Below, piece by piece: positions 34,409 through 44,028 of a stretch of 64,000 nt of DNA. Position numbers and translations under genes: made by a program. Positions within the stretch are counted from its first letter, which is position 1. Each line of letters begins with the position of its first letter. The DNA is from Peltaster fructicola (lineage: Eukaryota > Ascomycota > Dothideomycetes), in NCBI GenBank assembly GCA_001592805.2, contig CP051141.1, forward strand, positions 1,116,001-1,180,000. Direction: 5' to 3'. Below the pieces are notes generated by a model, which saw only the letters and a program-made list of their open reading frames with translations, ran no database searches and was not told the origin of the DNA.

Positions 34409-35587
34409 ATGCCACCTCAGAGCAGAGGTAACATACAGCATCTCGGCTCACCAACTCGAACAGGCTTTCAATGGCGATCCACACCCAATCTGCCGACCTT
34501 GCGATCGTTCGCAGCAGCTTCTCGCGGTCACACAGCAACGACCGACTCTGCCGTCTCTTCAGAAGACCTGACTTCACCATCTGAGCCTGCCTCGATAGAC
34601 GACTATCCTCTCGAGCCTGCCAGACCAGCATCCTCGCAGTCACCCGCCTCTGCAAGCGACCGAGATGGATCAGAAGAGGATGATCAAGATGGTCCAATGC
34701 TGCCGGCGCGGCCGATGTACAGCCATAACTTCTCGAGATCGCACACATATTTAGGCCCTTCAACATTTGCGCCGCCGTTCTACAATCGCCCACCTACGCC
34801 TCTGCCTCCTTCGCCATCCTTGACATCACTCTTCCGACCGACGTTTAGCTCACACAACAGTAGGCCTACGACGCCGGACCCATCGAGCGATGAAGGACTG
34901 TCACAACGCACTGGCACTGGCACGCAGACTCCGAACTCTGCAGCCAAATCGACCTTGACGAGCAGCTTCAGGCAGGCCAAACCGATACCGAGAGCTAGTC
35001 CGAAGGTGCCCACGTACGAGTACTATGGTTTCACACTGTATCTGACGAGCTCGCTCGCTTTTGTAGTGTATCTGCTATGGGCGTTCTTGCCTTCGCCATT
35101 CCTTCACTCTCTGGGCATATACTACTATCCAAATCGATGGTGGGCGCTCGCGATTCCAGCTTGGACAGTCATCTTCATCATCTACATCTATGTAGCACTT
35201 GCTGCGTACAATACAGGGCATTTGACATTACCCCTTGAAGATGTGGAATGTCTGGTGGACGAAGCTGCGAACATTGCTGTGGTTGATTCGCATGGACATA
35301 TCATCCGAGACAAGACGCCAAGCTGGAACATTGCAAATCAAGCGGACTCACTGGGTCGCAAGAGTGGAAAAGTGAAGCGAGCAGGACACAGCAGACAGTC
35401 CAGTCTGAGCAAGGTGCATCAGCTTGATCAAGAGCTGAACTGGCGCGATCTGTGGAATGAAGGCACCGATGCTGTCATGGACATACCGATAGGAGGAGTC
35501 TGTGAAATACTGTATGGCAGGCCTAAGAAGGGCGTCTGTCTTGAGGAAGATGCTATCGAGTCGGATCTAATAACACGAGCAATATGA
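34409..35587 (+). CDS. PIG-P/Gpi19: subunit of GPI N-acetylglucosaminyltransferase
   Basis: Single exon of 392 codons. PIG-P is a small subunit of the ER complex that makes GlcNAc-PI, the first step of GPI-anchor synthesis. The first ~195 residues are a fungal low-complexity extension (Ser/Pro/Thr, acidic SDRDGSEEDDQDG). The conserved domain begins with TYEYYGFTLYLTSSLAFVVY (helix 1, from ~residue 202), then WAFLPSPFLHSLGIYYYPNR, WWALAIPAWTVIFIIYIYVA (helix 2) and AAYNTGHLTLPLED, which are PIG-P signatures. The C-terminal region contains a second conserved strip (WRDLWNEGTDAVMDIPIGGV). Two membrane helices with the family spacing support the call. PBN1 and SMP3, also GPI-pathway genes, lie elsewhere in the window. 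Confidence 0.9.
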   Translation: MPPQSRGNIQHLGSPTRTGFQWRSTPNLPTLRSFAAASRGHTATTDSAVSSEDLTSPSEPASIDDYPLEPARPASSQSPASASDRDGSEEDDQDGPMLPARPMYSHNFSRSHTYLGPSTFAPPFYNRPPTPLPPSPSLTSLFRPTFSSHNSRPTTPDPSSDEGLSQRTGTGTQTPNSAAKSTLTSSFRQAKPIPRASPKVPTYEYYGFTLYLTSSLAFVVYLLWAFLPSPFLHSLGIYYYPNRWWALAIPAWTVIFIIYIYVALAAYNTGHLTLPLEDVECLVDEAANIAVVDSHGHIIRDKTPSWNIANQADSLGRKSGKVKRAGHSRQSSLSKVHQLDQELNWRDLWNEGTDAVMDIPIGGVCEILYGRPKKGVCLEEDAIESDLITRAI

Positions 35588-35899
35588 AGCATGGACTTGT
35601 CAGGCAGGACAGACAACACACGAGGAGGATTTCTTCATTCATGAGCTTATGCTTACAGCGAGCGCTATAGCTAACGCTATCGTCCTAAAAAGAGCCTTGC
35701 GCGTGCTAAGGCATGCATGCCGTAAAGAATAATTGTAATCGTTCACAGCATTATTCGTGAACTACCAGAAACGTGGTATGGTGTCTGCCACCGGCATGAT
35801 CACTGCAGGTTCCACGTCGCGCCCCTGCAGGTGTCTGTTCGCCCAGGACATTGCAACATCTCTCGCGTCCATGGCGAATGGATCTGCTGAGCGATCAAC
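35588..35899. other. Convergent spacer
   Basis: About 310 bases between the PIG-P and SKP1 stops. Nothing recognised. Confidence 0.4.
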
Positions 35900-36513
35900 C
35901 TAACGGTCCTCAGCCCACTCGTTCTCTCGTCGGATCTGGTCCTCTTCCTCTGGTGTGAAGTCGTTCTGAATGTTGAACGTCTTGCGGATCTCCTCTGGTG
36001 ACTTGCCCTTGATCATGTTCGCGACTGTCTTGCAACCGACATCGAGCAAGGCCTTGATGTCCATGTAGTTGGCGGCGAGGATAATCTCAAACAGCATCTC
36101 TTGATCCACCTGCATGAATTTCTGGTCCCATTCCTCAATGTCCGTTGTCTTCTTACGAGAGTCAACCTCGTCCTCTTGTGTTGGAGCTGGGTCATTCTTG
36201 TGGTGGTCGCACCACTCGAGCACTTTCTTGAGGACGTTCTCAGTCACCTACAACTGGGTCAGTGATGCTGCGCATGCGACGTGGTGGGGCGGGCGCTGGT
36301 GAGGCACATACGTTCATGATGGGGATTGGCTCTTCGCCTGGAGAACCCAGATCTTCGATCATGTTCTTGATGAGCATGGAACGCTCGGCGACCTTGCGTG
36401 CTGCGAGAGTATGTTAGTTGCGCTGCATGTTGCGTCTGAGCGGACTTACGGGTCTTGATTTCGACCTGGTCAGAGCTGACCAGGATGACCTCTTGATCAG
36501 CTTCGGAGGTCAT
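35900..36513 (-). CDS. SKP1: SKP1: SCF ubiquitin ligase adaptor
   Basis: Three exons, 36513-36450, 36400-36312 and 36247-35900, total 166 residues. Introns are 49 and 64 bases (GTAAGT and GTATGT donors). Skp1 links cullin-1 to F-box proteins in SCF complexes and also serves in RAVE and kinetochore complexes. Domain order is the POZ-like N-domain ([49 protein letters not shown]) and the Skp1 dimerisation/F-box-binding helices ([60 protein letters not shown], and a final EENEWAEDR-like end). Length equals the usual ~160-165. Protein is highly conserved. Confidence 0.96.
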
Positions 36514-37160
36514 GATGATCGATGTGTCGAGCCGATAGAGTGAGTGAGATACTGTGGTCTTCGTCGACGGTGGTGAAAATGCGGTTTGCGAAGGTGTTTG
36601 TTGGAAGGAATGAGGTAGGCAGAAGAGTGGCTTTATGTATGATGTTGCAAGCAGCTGCACCGGCGGTTCACTTTGGACACACGACTCACGGACCAGCGCT
36701 AGGCTATTCGCAGTCTATACTGGACAGGCAGTCATTGTCCACAGCCACACTACCAACTGCTTACATTGGATAGGCTGCGACTGTGAGGCGCATGTGGAGT
36801 TGCAGAGGCGAGCGTGCCAACCAACTGAGGAGGTGTCTGGTGATAGGCTTGTTGAAGCTGACTACCACAGGTAGCTGGTGCTATTCAAGCATTTGGCTTC
36901 TGAGCCTCACATAGTAAACCTTGGAAGCACACCTATGCTCGAAACCAACATTCAGAGATCTCTGCAGAGCTTGCTTGTCATGGATGACTGATATGCTTGC
37001 CGTCTTCGTTGACAAGCGATCCATCTGATGTGTCCGTGCGCTTTATCTCACCCTGGAGCTTGATACGCAATGGTTGTTGACAGATCATCACAAACAACAC
37101 CTCTACAGCATCGGCGGCATTCCAGCACTCGCAGCACTCACTCAATGAATCGGTAGCATC
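36514..37160. other. Divergent promoter region of SKP1 and SMP3
   Basis: About 650 bases between two divergent starts. Nothing specific recognised. Confidence 0.45.
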
Positions 37161-38660
37161 ATGTGGCGCAGGCTTTACCTGCTATTGGTACCACTCCGCT
37201 TATACTTCGCCCTCTCGCCCAGCTACATCCATCCTGACGAGCACTTCCAAGGCCCCGAGATCATCGCCGGCGAGATCTTCGGATGGCCAAGTCATCGAAC
37301 GTGGGAGTTCACATCAACTGAGCCCATACGCAGCATCTTCCCTCTTTGGCTCATATATGGACTGCCACTCACGCTGGTCAAATGGATCTGGGAAGGACTT
37401 GGATATACGCACTCATCGGAGCTACCAACTACGGCGTTCTACGCTCTCCGTATCCTCATGTTCTTGTTGAGCTTCATCTTGGAGGACTGGGCCGTCGATG
37501 AGCTCGTTCCGAACAAGGACGAACGGCGAGTCGCCATCTTCTTCGTTACATCATCCTATGTGACATGGACACTTCAGACCCGTACTCTCTCCAACAGCAT
37601 TGAGACGCTGATCGTCCTTTGGTGTCTGGTTCTTATGCGACGCATTCGCGAGAACAAAGACCGAACACAACCTTCGGCCTGCTTCGCTCTGGCTTTCCTA
37701 GGCGCTCTGGGCATTTTCAATCGCATCACCTTTCCTGCTTTCCTTGTGATACCCGCAGCTCAATTGCTGCCTCATCTCTTGCAACGGCCTCGCCGTCTTG
37801 TGGTCATCGGATCGACGGTGCTGGTCACTGCTCTGTATGCTGTGGCATTGGATACGGACTTCTATTCAACTGAAATCTTTCACCTTCGTCAACTCCCACA
37901 AAACTTCGTCTTCACTCCTTGGAATAATGTTAGGTACAACCTAGACCCAAGCAATCTCGCCAAGCACGGATTGCATCCTTTCTGGCAGCACTTCCTCGCC
38001 AACCTGCCACAACTGCTCGGACCGGGACTTCTGCTTGCGATTTTCTCAAGCAGACGCAATTCTCTGTTTTGGAGTGCAATAGTTGGCGTTGCCATACTAT
38101 CCTGCTTCCAGCACCAGGAGCCACGCTTTCTCCTGCCGGCAGTCCCGCTGCTTTTATCGACAATCCGATTGCCAAAGAAGTTCAATCGTACTTGGCTCGC
38201 TGCATGGGCAATATTCAACGTTCTGGCTGGAATACTCTTCGGTGTGTACCATCAGGGTGGTGTTATACCAGCTCAGACGTGGATCGCATCGCAGGAAGAT
38301 GTCTCGAGTGTGCTGTGGTGGAAGACGTACAGTCCTCCTCGATGGCTTCTTGATGGCAAGAACGACAACATCACGACAATCGACTTGATGGGCATGCAGG
38401 GCGTGAGGCTGGAGGCAGAACTCGCAAGAGCGGCAACAACCTCGTTCGGTGCAGACAGGACCTTGCTAGTGGCTCCGTACAGTGCAGTCTACCTGGACAA
38501 GCTCAGCCATAGCAATGCAGGTCTACACCTGACAGAGCTGTGGCAGTATCGGAATCACGTCGGACTAGACGATCTCGATTTCGGCGATGATGGCATATGG
38601 CCGACCCTTCAGCGGGTAGTAGGCAGACGAGGTCTGATTATCTGGGAAGTTCATCAGTGA
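37161..38660 (+). CDS. SMP3: SMP3/PIG-Z: GPI mannosyltransferase 4
   Basis: Single exon of 499 codons. Smp3 adds the fourth, side-branching mannose to the GPI core from dolichol-phosphate-mannose in the ER; in fungi this step is essential. The GT22/ALG9-like signature HPDEHFQGPE lies at residues ~24-33, right after the first helix, with the acidic pair that family members use for catalysis. Further family stretches are WPSHRTWEFTSTEPIRSIFP, RLQ/LRQLPQNFVFTPWNNVRYNL, HPFWQHFLANLPQLLGPGLL and QHQEPRFLLPAVPLLL. Many hydrophobic segments across residues 1-360 indicate a multi-pass ER membrane protein, and a soluble C-terminal domain follows. Length agrees with fungal Smp3. It ends 126 bases before the ABC transporter stop (convergent). 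Confidence 0.92.
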   Translation: MWRRLYLLLVPLRLYFALSPSYIHPDEHFQGPEIIAGEIFGWPSHRTWEFTSTEPIRSIFPLWLIYGLPLTLVKWIWEGLGYTHSSELPTTAFYALRILMFLLSFILEDWAVDELVPNKDERRVAIFFVTSSYVTWTLQTRTLSNSIETLIVLWCLVLMRRIRENKDRTQPSACFALAFLGALGIFNRITFPAFLVIPAAQLLPHLLQRPRRLVVIGSTVLVTALYAVALDTDFYSTEIFHLRQLPQNFVFTPWNNVRYNLDPSNLAKHGLHPFWQHFLANLPQLLGPGLLLAIFSSRRNSLFWSAIVGVAILSCFQHQEPRFLLPAVPLLLSTIRLPKKFNRTWLAAWAIFNVLAGILFGVYHQGGVIPAQTWIASQEDVSSVLWWKTYSPPRWLLDGKNDNITTIDLMGMQGVRLEAELARAATTSFGADRTLLVAPYSAVYLDKLSHSNAGLHLTELWQYRNHVGLDDLDFGDDGIWPTLQRVVGRRGLIIWEVHQ

Positions 38661-38786
38661 TAATCTTGAAGAGTTGAACTCGATATTACAATACAAGAAG
38701 TGGTATCGCCGTTTCTATATGTCTAAGTATTATGTGCCTACCAGGTTCACGCCATGCCATGAATCATAAATCGCTGCTCATGGTGA

Positions 38787-41700
38787 CTAGTGTCGTCCCA
38801 AGCTCTGCAGATTGACCAACTCGAAGTATCTGCCACGCTTCTGAAGCAGCTCGTTGTGTGTGCCGTTCTCGACAATACGACCTTGGTCGAACACATATAT
38901 CATATCTGCTTTCTGAATCGTAGACAATCTGTGTGCCACAGCGATGGTGGTACGGCCCTTGGCAGCAGCGTCCAATGCAGCCTGCACGACCTTCTCAGAC
39001 TCAGAGTCTAATGCACTGGTGGCTTCGTCCAGGAGAAGAATCTTTGGGTCACGTAGCAGTGCGCGAGCTATGGCAATTCGCTGCTTCTGGCCACCTGACA
39101 ACATACTACCCTTGCTTCCGACAACAGTGGCAAAGCCATCTGGCAGAGACAAGATGAACTCGTAGATATTTGCGTCCTTGCAGGCTTGTATGATAGCTTC
39201 CTCTGGCACGTCCTCTGGCGCACGATCAGCGCCGAGCAGGATGTTCTCTCGAATTGTGCCTTGGTAGAGGGTAGGTTCCTGTGAGACCAGGGCGAGGAAG
39301 TTGCGGTAGTTGTTGATGTTGAGACTGCTGATCTCATGCCCATCAACATAGATACCACCAACAAGAGGATCGTAGAAGCGCTCTAGCATGGCAATTGTCG
39401 TAGACTTGCCGCAACCTGAAGGACCAACAAGGGCAATGTATTGTCCTGGCTTGACGGTGAGATTAAGTCCTCGAAGCACAGGCTGCTCTGGTCGGGTGGG
39501 GTAGCGGAAGTGAATGTCTCGGAACTCGATAGAGCCCTCCATGCTGTCAAGCATCTTGCCCTCAGTGCTCCATGTGTCGATGGTTGGCTTGCGGTCGAAG
39601 AGCTCTTTCATTTGAGCTGCAGCATGCTTCGCTTTTCCCATATCTGGAGCGAAGGAGAAGATTGTACCAGCGGATTGCGAGCCGAAGATGACAGCAGAGA
39701 AACACAGGAAGAACTGGAATGGACTGTACTCCATGCGGCCGAGGAGAGTGCCACCATACCAGAAGCCAAGCGCGATACAAAGGAACATGAAGGATTGGGA
39801 CATGGCGTACAGTGCACTAGACCAGAGGATGTTCGAGACCGATCGTTGTCGCTGGTCGATAAGCTGTTGGTGATAGTTGTTCCAAACATCATCCTCCCTG
39901 GTCAGGGAAGCGACTGTGCGGATTGCGGATGTCGCCTCGCAAGCATAAGATGCAGACTTCTCGTAAGCCTTCTTCTTCTTGCCCTCGAAGTTCGCGAGCA
40001 TCCAGAATCGGAAGAAACCACAAGCGAGCACCACAGGCACAGTGGCAATGCAGACAAGGGCAAGCTTCCAGCCGATGGCGAGAGAGACCACGAAAGCAGC
40101 AATCAGTGTTGTGAGGACGTTTAAGATCGTGCCCAAAGTTGTTCCAGAGATACCAGCAAGATGTGTTGTTTCGGTGCTGAGGAAGGAGGTGAGAGCACCA
40201 GCAGTGTTCTCCTCTCTGTCAAAGAAGCTGATGTCCTGTCTTAGCATGGATCGAAAGGCCTTATCTCGCGCACGGTGGACGAGTCGTTCACTGCAATAGG
40301 CGAACGCCACACCCTGCCCAAGATATGAAATCAGCTGCTCCATGGCAAGCATGAAGTACATCCAGGACCAAAAGTTGATATCAGTTCGTAGCTGACCAAA
40401 GTCTGGGTTGTAAAAGGCGAGGATTGACTTTGCAAAGAAGACAGCTTGAGTCGGGTTGCCGCCGCCTGCGAGGATGGAGAAGAAGAGACCAGTGAGCATG
40501 TAGTACCATTCCGGTTTGTTGAATGAGCCGACAAGCCTGATGAGAGTCCACAGAGAGTACTTGGCCTCGATCTCCTGTGGTTTGCCATCAAGGATCTTGC
40601 TAGACTCTGATCTTCCAGTTCTAGTACGGCCAAGTTTGAGATCGTCAGGATCGACTTCGAAGCCCTCCTTCTCGGTTGCAGGAGTCTTCACATTAGGGTC
40701 GAGCTCGTCGAGGATTGGTATCTCTTCTTCGCGTTTCTGCTCAGTCTCTTGTGCAATACGCTGGGCTTCCACGAGCTTGAAATAGGCTGCCTTCCTCTCG
40801 AGCAAGTCATTGTGGGTACCCTGCTCTACGATCTTGCCCTGTGACATGACCACAATGTTGTCGGCGTCTTTGATTGTGCTGAGACGGTGAGCAATGACGA
40901 TAGTTGTTCGACCTTGAGCGGCCTTATCGAGCGCAGCTTGGACGACGCCCTCGCTCTTTGTATCGAGAGCTGAGGTGGCCTCATCGAGCAGAAGAATCTT
41001 AGGGTCGCTGACAATAGCTCTCGCAATTGCGATGCGCTGTTTCTGACCACCAGACATGAGGAAACCACGTTCACCAACATTGGTCTCGTATCCCTCCGGC
41101 AGCTGCATTATGAAGTCGTGAGCATTGGCCATGTGTGCTGCACTCTCGATTCTAGCCTTCACATCTGCCTCAGATGCGTGCTCGTATTGTGTGCCAATGA
41201 GACCATGCCTGATGTTGTTGCTGATGCTTGTGGCGAAGAGTGTAGGCTCCTGCGAGACCAAGCTGATCTGCTGTCGTAGCCAGCGCAGATTGAGCTTCTG
41301 CACGTTGACGCCGTCAAGAAGGACCTCACCATTGACAGGATCGTAGAATCGCTCGACCAGGCCGACGATTGTGCTCTTACCAGAACCAGACGCACCAACA
41401 AGTGCTGTAGTCTTGCCAGCGGGAACCTCCAAGCTCACGTCTTCCATCACAACGACTTCTGGGCGCGACGGGTAGATATGGCGGATATGTCGGAGCTCGA
41501 CATTGCCCTCAACGGTCTTGATGATGTCTCCGGCTTCGGACTTCGGGTCCAATGGTGAAACTCGATCAATAGTGGAAAAGATCTTGTTGGCAGCAGCAAC
41601 AGCAGTAGAGAATGCCTGCACGCTTGGTGCAACATTACCAAGTGAGAAAGCTCCGATCATGATAGCCAGTAGGATGGTGACCACACTGGAGTAATCGATC

Positions 41701-42815
41701 TGGCCATCGACGTAAAGACGACTACCCTCCCAGAACGAGAGGGAGTAATTCAGGTAGACGTACATCATAAGTATACCCAGCATGGAGCCAAGCAGGATCT
41801 TCATCTTGAACCCAGATTTCTCAGCCTGTCCAAGATGGTAGTCGTATTGGCGGGCGAGCTTCTCTTGAGTACCAAAGGCGACAGCATTTCGGATCGAGCT
41901 GATGACTTCTTCTGCGACAGTACCGCCTTCAGCGTAAGCGCTAAGCGATTCCTTGTTCCATTTGGTCATGAATGATCCAATAAAGCCCATGGTGAGGACG
42001 ATTGCAACGATGGTGGAGGTCAGGATGAGTGTGAGCTTCCAGTTCTTGATGTAGCCAATGACATATGCTGCGATAAAGGTTGCAATATAGGTCATGAAAA
42101 GAGCGACCTTTTCAGACAGACCTTCTTGCACAAGATTGGTGTCTGCTGTGATACGTGTAGTGATCTCTCCAGCGCCACGGGCATCGAAGTAGGCAATGTT
42201 TTGACGAAGAATGCCTGCTAGGTAGTCCTCGCGGATTCTAGCTGCCATCTTCTCTCCCACGTAGAGCCAACCAGCGGTGCAAATGTACTGTGTGACAAAT
42301 TCTCCAATTCCAAGGTACACAAAGTACAGAGTCAAATGGCTGACCTGACCGATGAAGTTGTCGTAGCCTACGCCTTGTGGGTCTGTGAAGTATGTACCGA
42401 AAGTGCCTGTGAGGTTGCCGAAAACGACCGTCATCAGTGGCATGGCGGCACCAGCAGCAATAGCACATATGCTTGACACGACCATGACAATGATGTCCAG
42501 TCTTGTGGCATATCTGTACAGCCCAAAGTAGCTGAGCTTGACTGGTGGAGTATCCAGCTGCCTTCGCAGCACAGCAGCTTCATGCTCGGGAAGATGTGCA
42601 AATAAGTCCTTCTCTGCTAACTCCTTCTGCTTCTCTTTCTCGCTCTTAGGTATCGATGAGTCTAGTCGGTTGAGTTGTGGTGGGATGGGTGCGCCAGTTC
42701 CTTGGACTGGTACCGGTACCTGGCCAAGGGCTGTCTTCTCGTTGTCTGTGGCGATGACATCTCGACTCTCTGTGCTCGAGGAGTCCGAGATTTGCTTCTC
42801 AATGAGCTCGCCCAT
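38787..42815 (-). CDS. ABCB-type full multidrug transporter (Mdr1/Pmd1-like)
   Basis: Uninterrupted frame of 1342 residues with the order TMD1-NBD1-TMD2-NBD2. NBD1 has Walker A GASGSGKST (~residue 472), signature LMSGGQKQR and Walker B ILLLDEATSALD. NBD2 has Walker A GPSGCGKST (~1131), signature MLSGGQKQR and the same Walker B. Both Walker B glutamates and the H-loop histidines (AHRLST) are present, so both sites look catalytic. The N-terminal ~85 residues are polar with LPEHEAAVLRRQLDTPPVKL just before TMD1, typical of fungal plasma-membrane ABCB pumps related to leptomycin-resistance Pmd1 and A-factor exporter families. The linker holds charged KREEEIPILDELDPNV. Substrate cannot be read from sequence. 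Absence of introns over 4 kb is notable compared with many homologues. Confidence 0.93.
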   Translation of the reverse strand: MGELIEKQISDSSSTESRDVIATDNEKTALGQVPVPVQGTGAPIPPQLNRLDSSIPKSEKEKQKELAEKDLFAHLPEHEAAVLRRQLDTPPVKLSYFGLYRYATRLDIIVMVVSSICAIAAGAAMPLMTVVFGNLTGTFGTYFTDPQGVGYDNFIGQVSHLTLYFVYLGIGEFVTQYICTAGWLYVGEKMAARIREDYLAGILRQNIAYFDARGAGEITTRITADTNLVQEGLSEKVALFMTYIATFIAAYVIGYIKNWKLTLILTSTIVAIVLTMGFIGSFMTKWNKESLSAYAEGGTVAEEVISSIRNAVAFGTQEKLARQYDYHLGQAEKSGFKMKILLGSMLGILMMYVYLNYSLSFWEGSRLYVDGQIDYSSVVTILLAIMIGAFSLGNVAPSVQAFSTAVAAANKIFSTIDRVSPLDPKSEAGDIIKTVEGNVELRHIRHIYPSRPEVVVMEDVSLEVPAGKTTALVGASGSGKSTIVGLVERFYDPVNGEVLLDGVNVQKLNLRWLRQQISLVSQEPTLFATSISNNIRHGLIGTQYEHASEADVKARIESAAHMANAHDFIMQLPEGYETNVGERGFLMSGGQKQRIAIARAIVSDPKILLLDEATSALDTKSEGVVQAALDKAAQGRTTIVIAHRLSTIKDADNIVVMSQGKIVEQGTHNDLLERKAAYFKLVEAQRIAQETEQKREEEIPILDELDPNVKTPATEKEGFEVDPDDLKLGRTRTGRSESSKILDGKPQEIEAKYSLWTLIRLVGSFNKPEWYYMLTGLFFSILAGGGNPTQAVFFAKSILAFYNPDFGQLRTDINFWSWMYFMLAMEQLISYLGQGVAFAYCSERLVHRARDKAFRSMLRQDISFFDREENTAGALTSFLSTETTHLAGISGTTLGTILNVLTTLIAAFVVSLAIGWKLALVCIATVPVVLACGFFRFWMLANFEGKKKKAYEKSASYACEATSAIRTVASLTREDDVWNNYHQQLIDQRQRSVSNILWSSALYAMSQSFMFLCIALGFWYGGTLLGRMEYSPFQFFLCFSAVIFGSQSAGTIFSFAPDMGKAKHAAAQMKELFDRKPTIDTWSTEGKMLDSMEGSIEFRDIHFRYPTRPEQPVLRGLNLTVKPGQYIALVGPSGCGKSTTIAMLERFYDPLVGGIYVDGHEISSLNINNYRNFLALVSQEPTLYQGTIRENILLGADRAPEDVPEEAIIQACKDANIYEFILSLPDGFATVVGSKGSMLSGGQKQRIAIARALLRDPKILLLDEATSALDSESEKVVQAALDAAAKGRTTIAVAHRLSTIQKADMIYVFDQGRIVENGTHNELLQKRGRYFELVNLQSLGRH

Positions 42816-44028
42816 GTTGTGTGTCTAAGCCTGTGAGGCTTGGGAGGGTGGGGATACAAGCAATGCTTATAGGAACGGCGAGTTCGCCGCGTTGATCGAC
42901 AAGATAGAGTTCGATGTCGATCTATCGCAACAGCTCTTACATGCGCCGCTCTCTGAGGTCCGTTAATGTCACAACCAGTAGTGAAGCCTTCAGCAGTGCA
43001 ATACCAGTCGAGGACGAGATATGTCGACAAAAGGGAATGAGAAAGTGGCGGATGGTGTTGGCGGCGTAGAGATCAGAGGAAAAGATGGATTATCTAGAAT
43101 ACATACGTCTGAGATGTATTCGCTGGTCGTACTTTCTGACGCTAGGCGGCGTAACTTCGACTCAGGACCGGTCAAAGTTGGCGCAATAGCACTCCGTCCC
43201 GGGTCACCGCGAGCGAGGGCTGATTGTGTATACAGGGAGGTTCATGTCGGATGCTGAACTAGCCGAGGGAGATATCCAGTGGCTTGCCACGTTTTTCTCA
43301 AGGCCCGCTCATTTAGGAGAAGCATAAACATTGATGTAGCTTTGACGATTGATGAGCGATGTGTTTACGCCGTTTGAAGGGTGTGAACAGGGATCCTGAG
43401 CTCCAATTACTCGCATGAAGTGCGAAGGATGGATGAATATGGCTGACATCATGCTCGAGTGCGCCCCCAAAAAGTCCACCGCACTGTCTTACCCGTAGCG
43501 TCCTGGTCACGATTATCTTCTCCTGACGTTTGTAATACAACATCTAGAAGCATCAGCCCTGACAAGTTCGAAGCAATGCAGCCACGGGCGCGGAACTACA
43601 ACTGGTGAAGTGGACGCACGCTCATAAAGTGATGAAGTAACCTCCGCTCCCGGTTTTTATGCATGTCTTCTGGCTCCCGCTTACTGGTCAGCAAAATACG
43701 CCCGCGATACGATGGTACTGTCAGATGCGGTCCCTGGTCGGAGCCTTATGACTCTTACGTGGATGAGCGGTGTCGTATTCGTCAAAGATACCTCAACTGA
43801 AAACGGCGCACAGTGCTGAATGCTGGAGTTGATCTATCTGATGTATGGTATTCGTCATGCCTGAATTGTAAGCAGGTATCGTGAAGCGTCTCAGTCTATG
43901 TGCAATGTCGAAGCTGAGTAGCCTGTGCGACTTAGCACGCATGCAATGTCGTGCTCTAGGCGGACGAGAAAGGCAGTATGACTGCATAATCAATGTGGAA
44001 TGATGGCTTTTCTGAGTCATAAAAGCAA
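42816..44028. other. Intergenic, nothing recognised
   Basis: About 1.2 kb upstream of the ABC transporter and downstream of ARB1, both on the minus strand. Frames are short and shadow-like. It should carry the transporter promoter; no pleiotropic-drug-type element is called with confidence. Confidence 0.45.
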
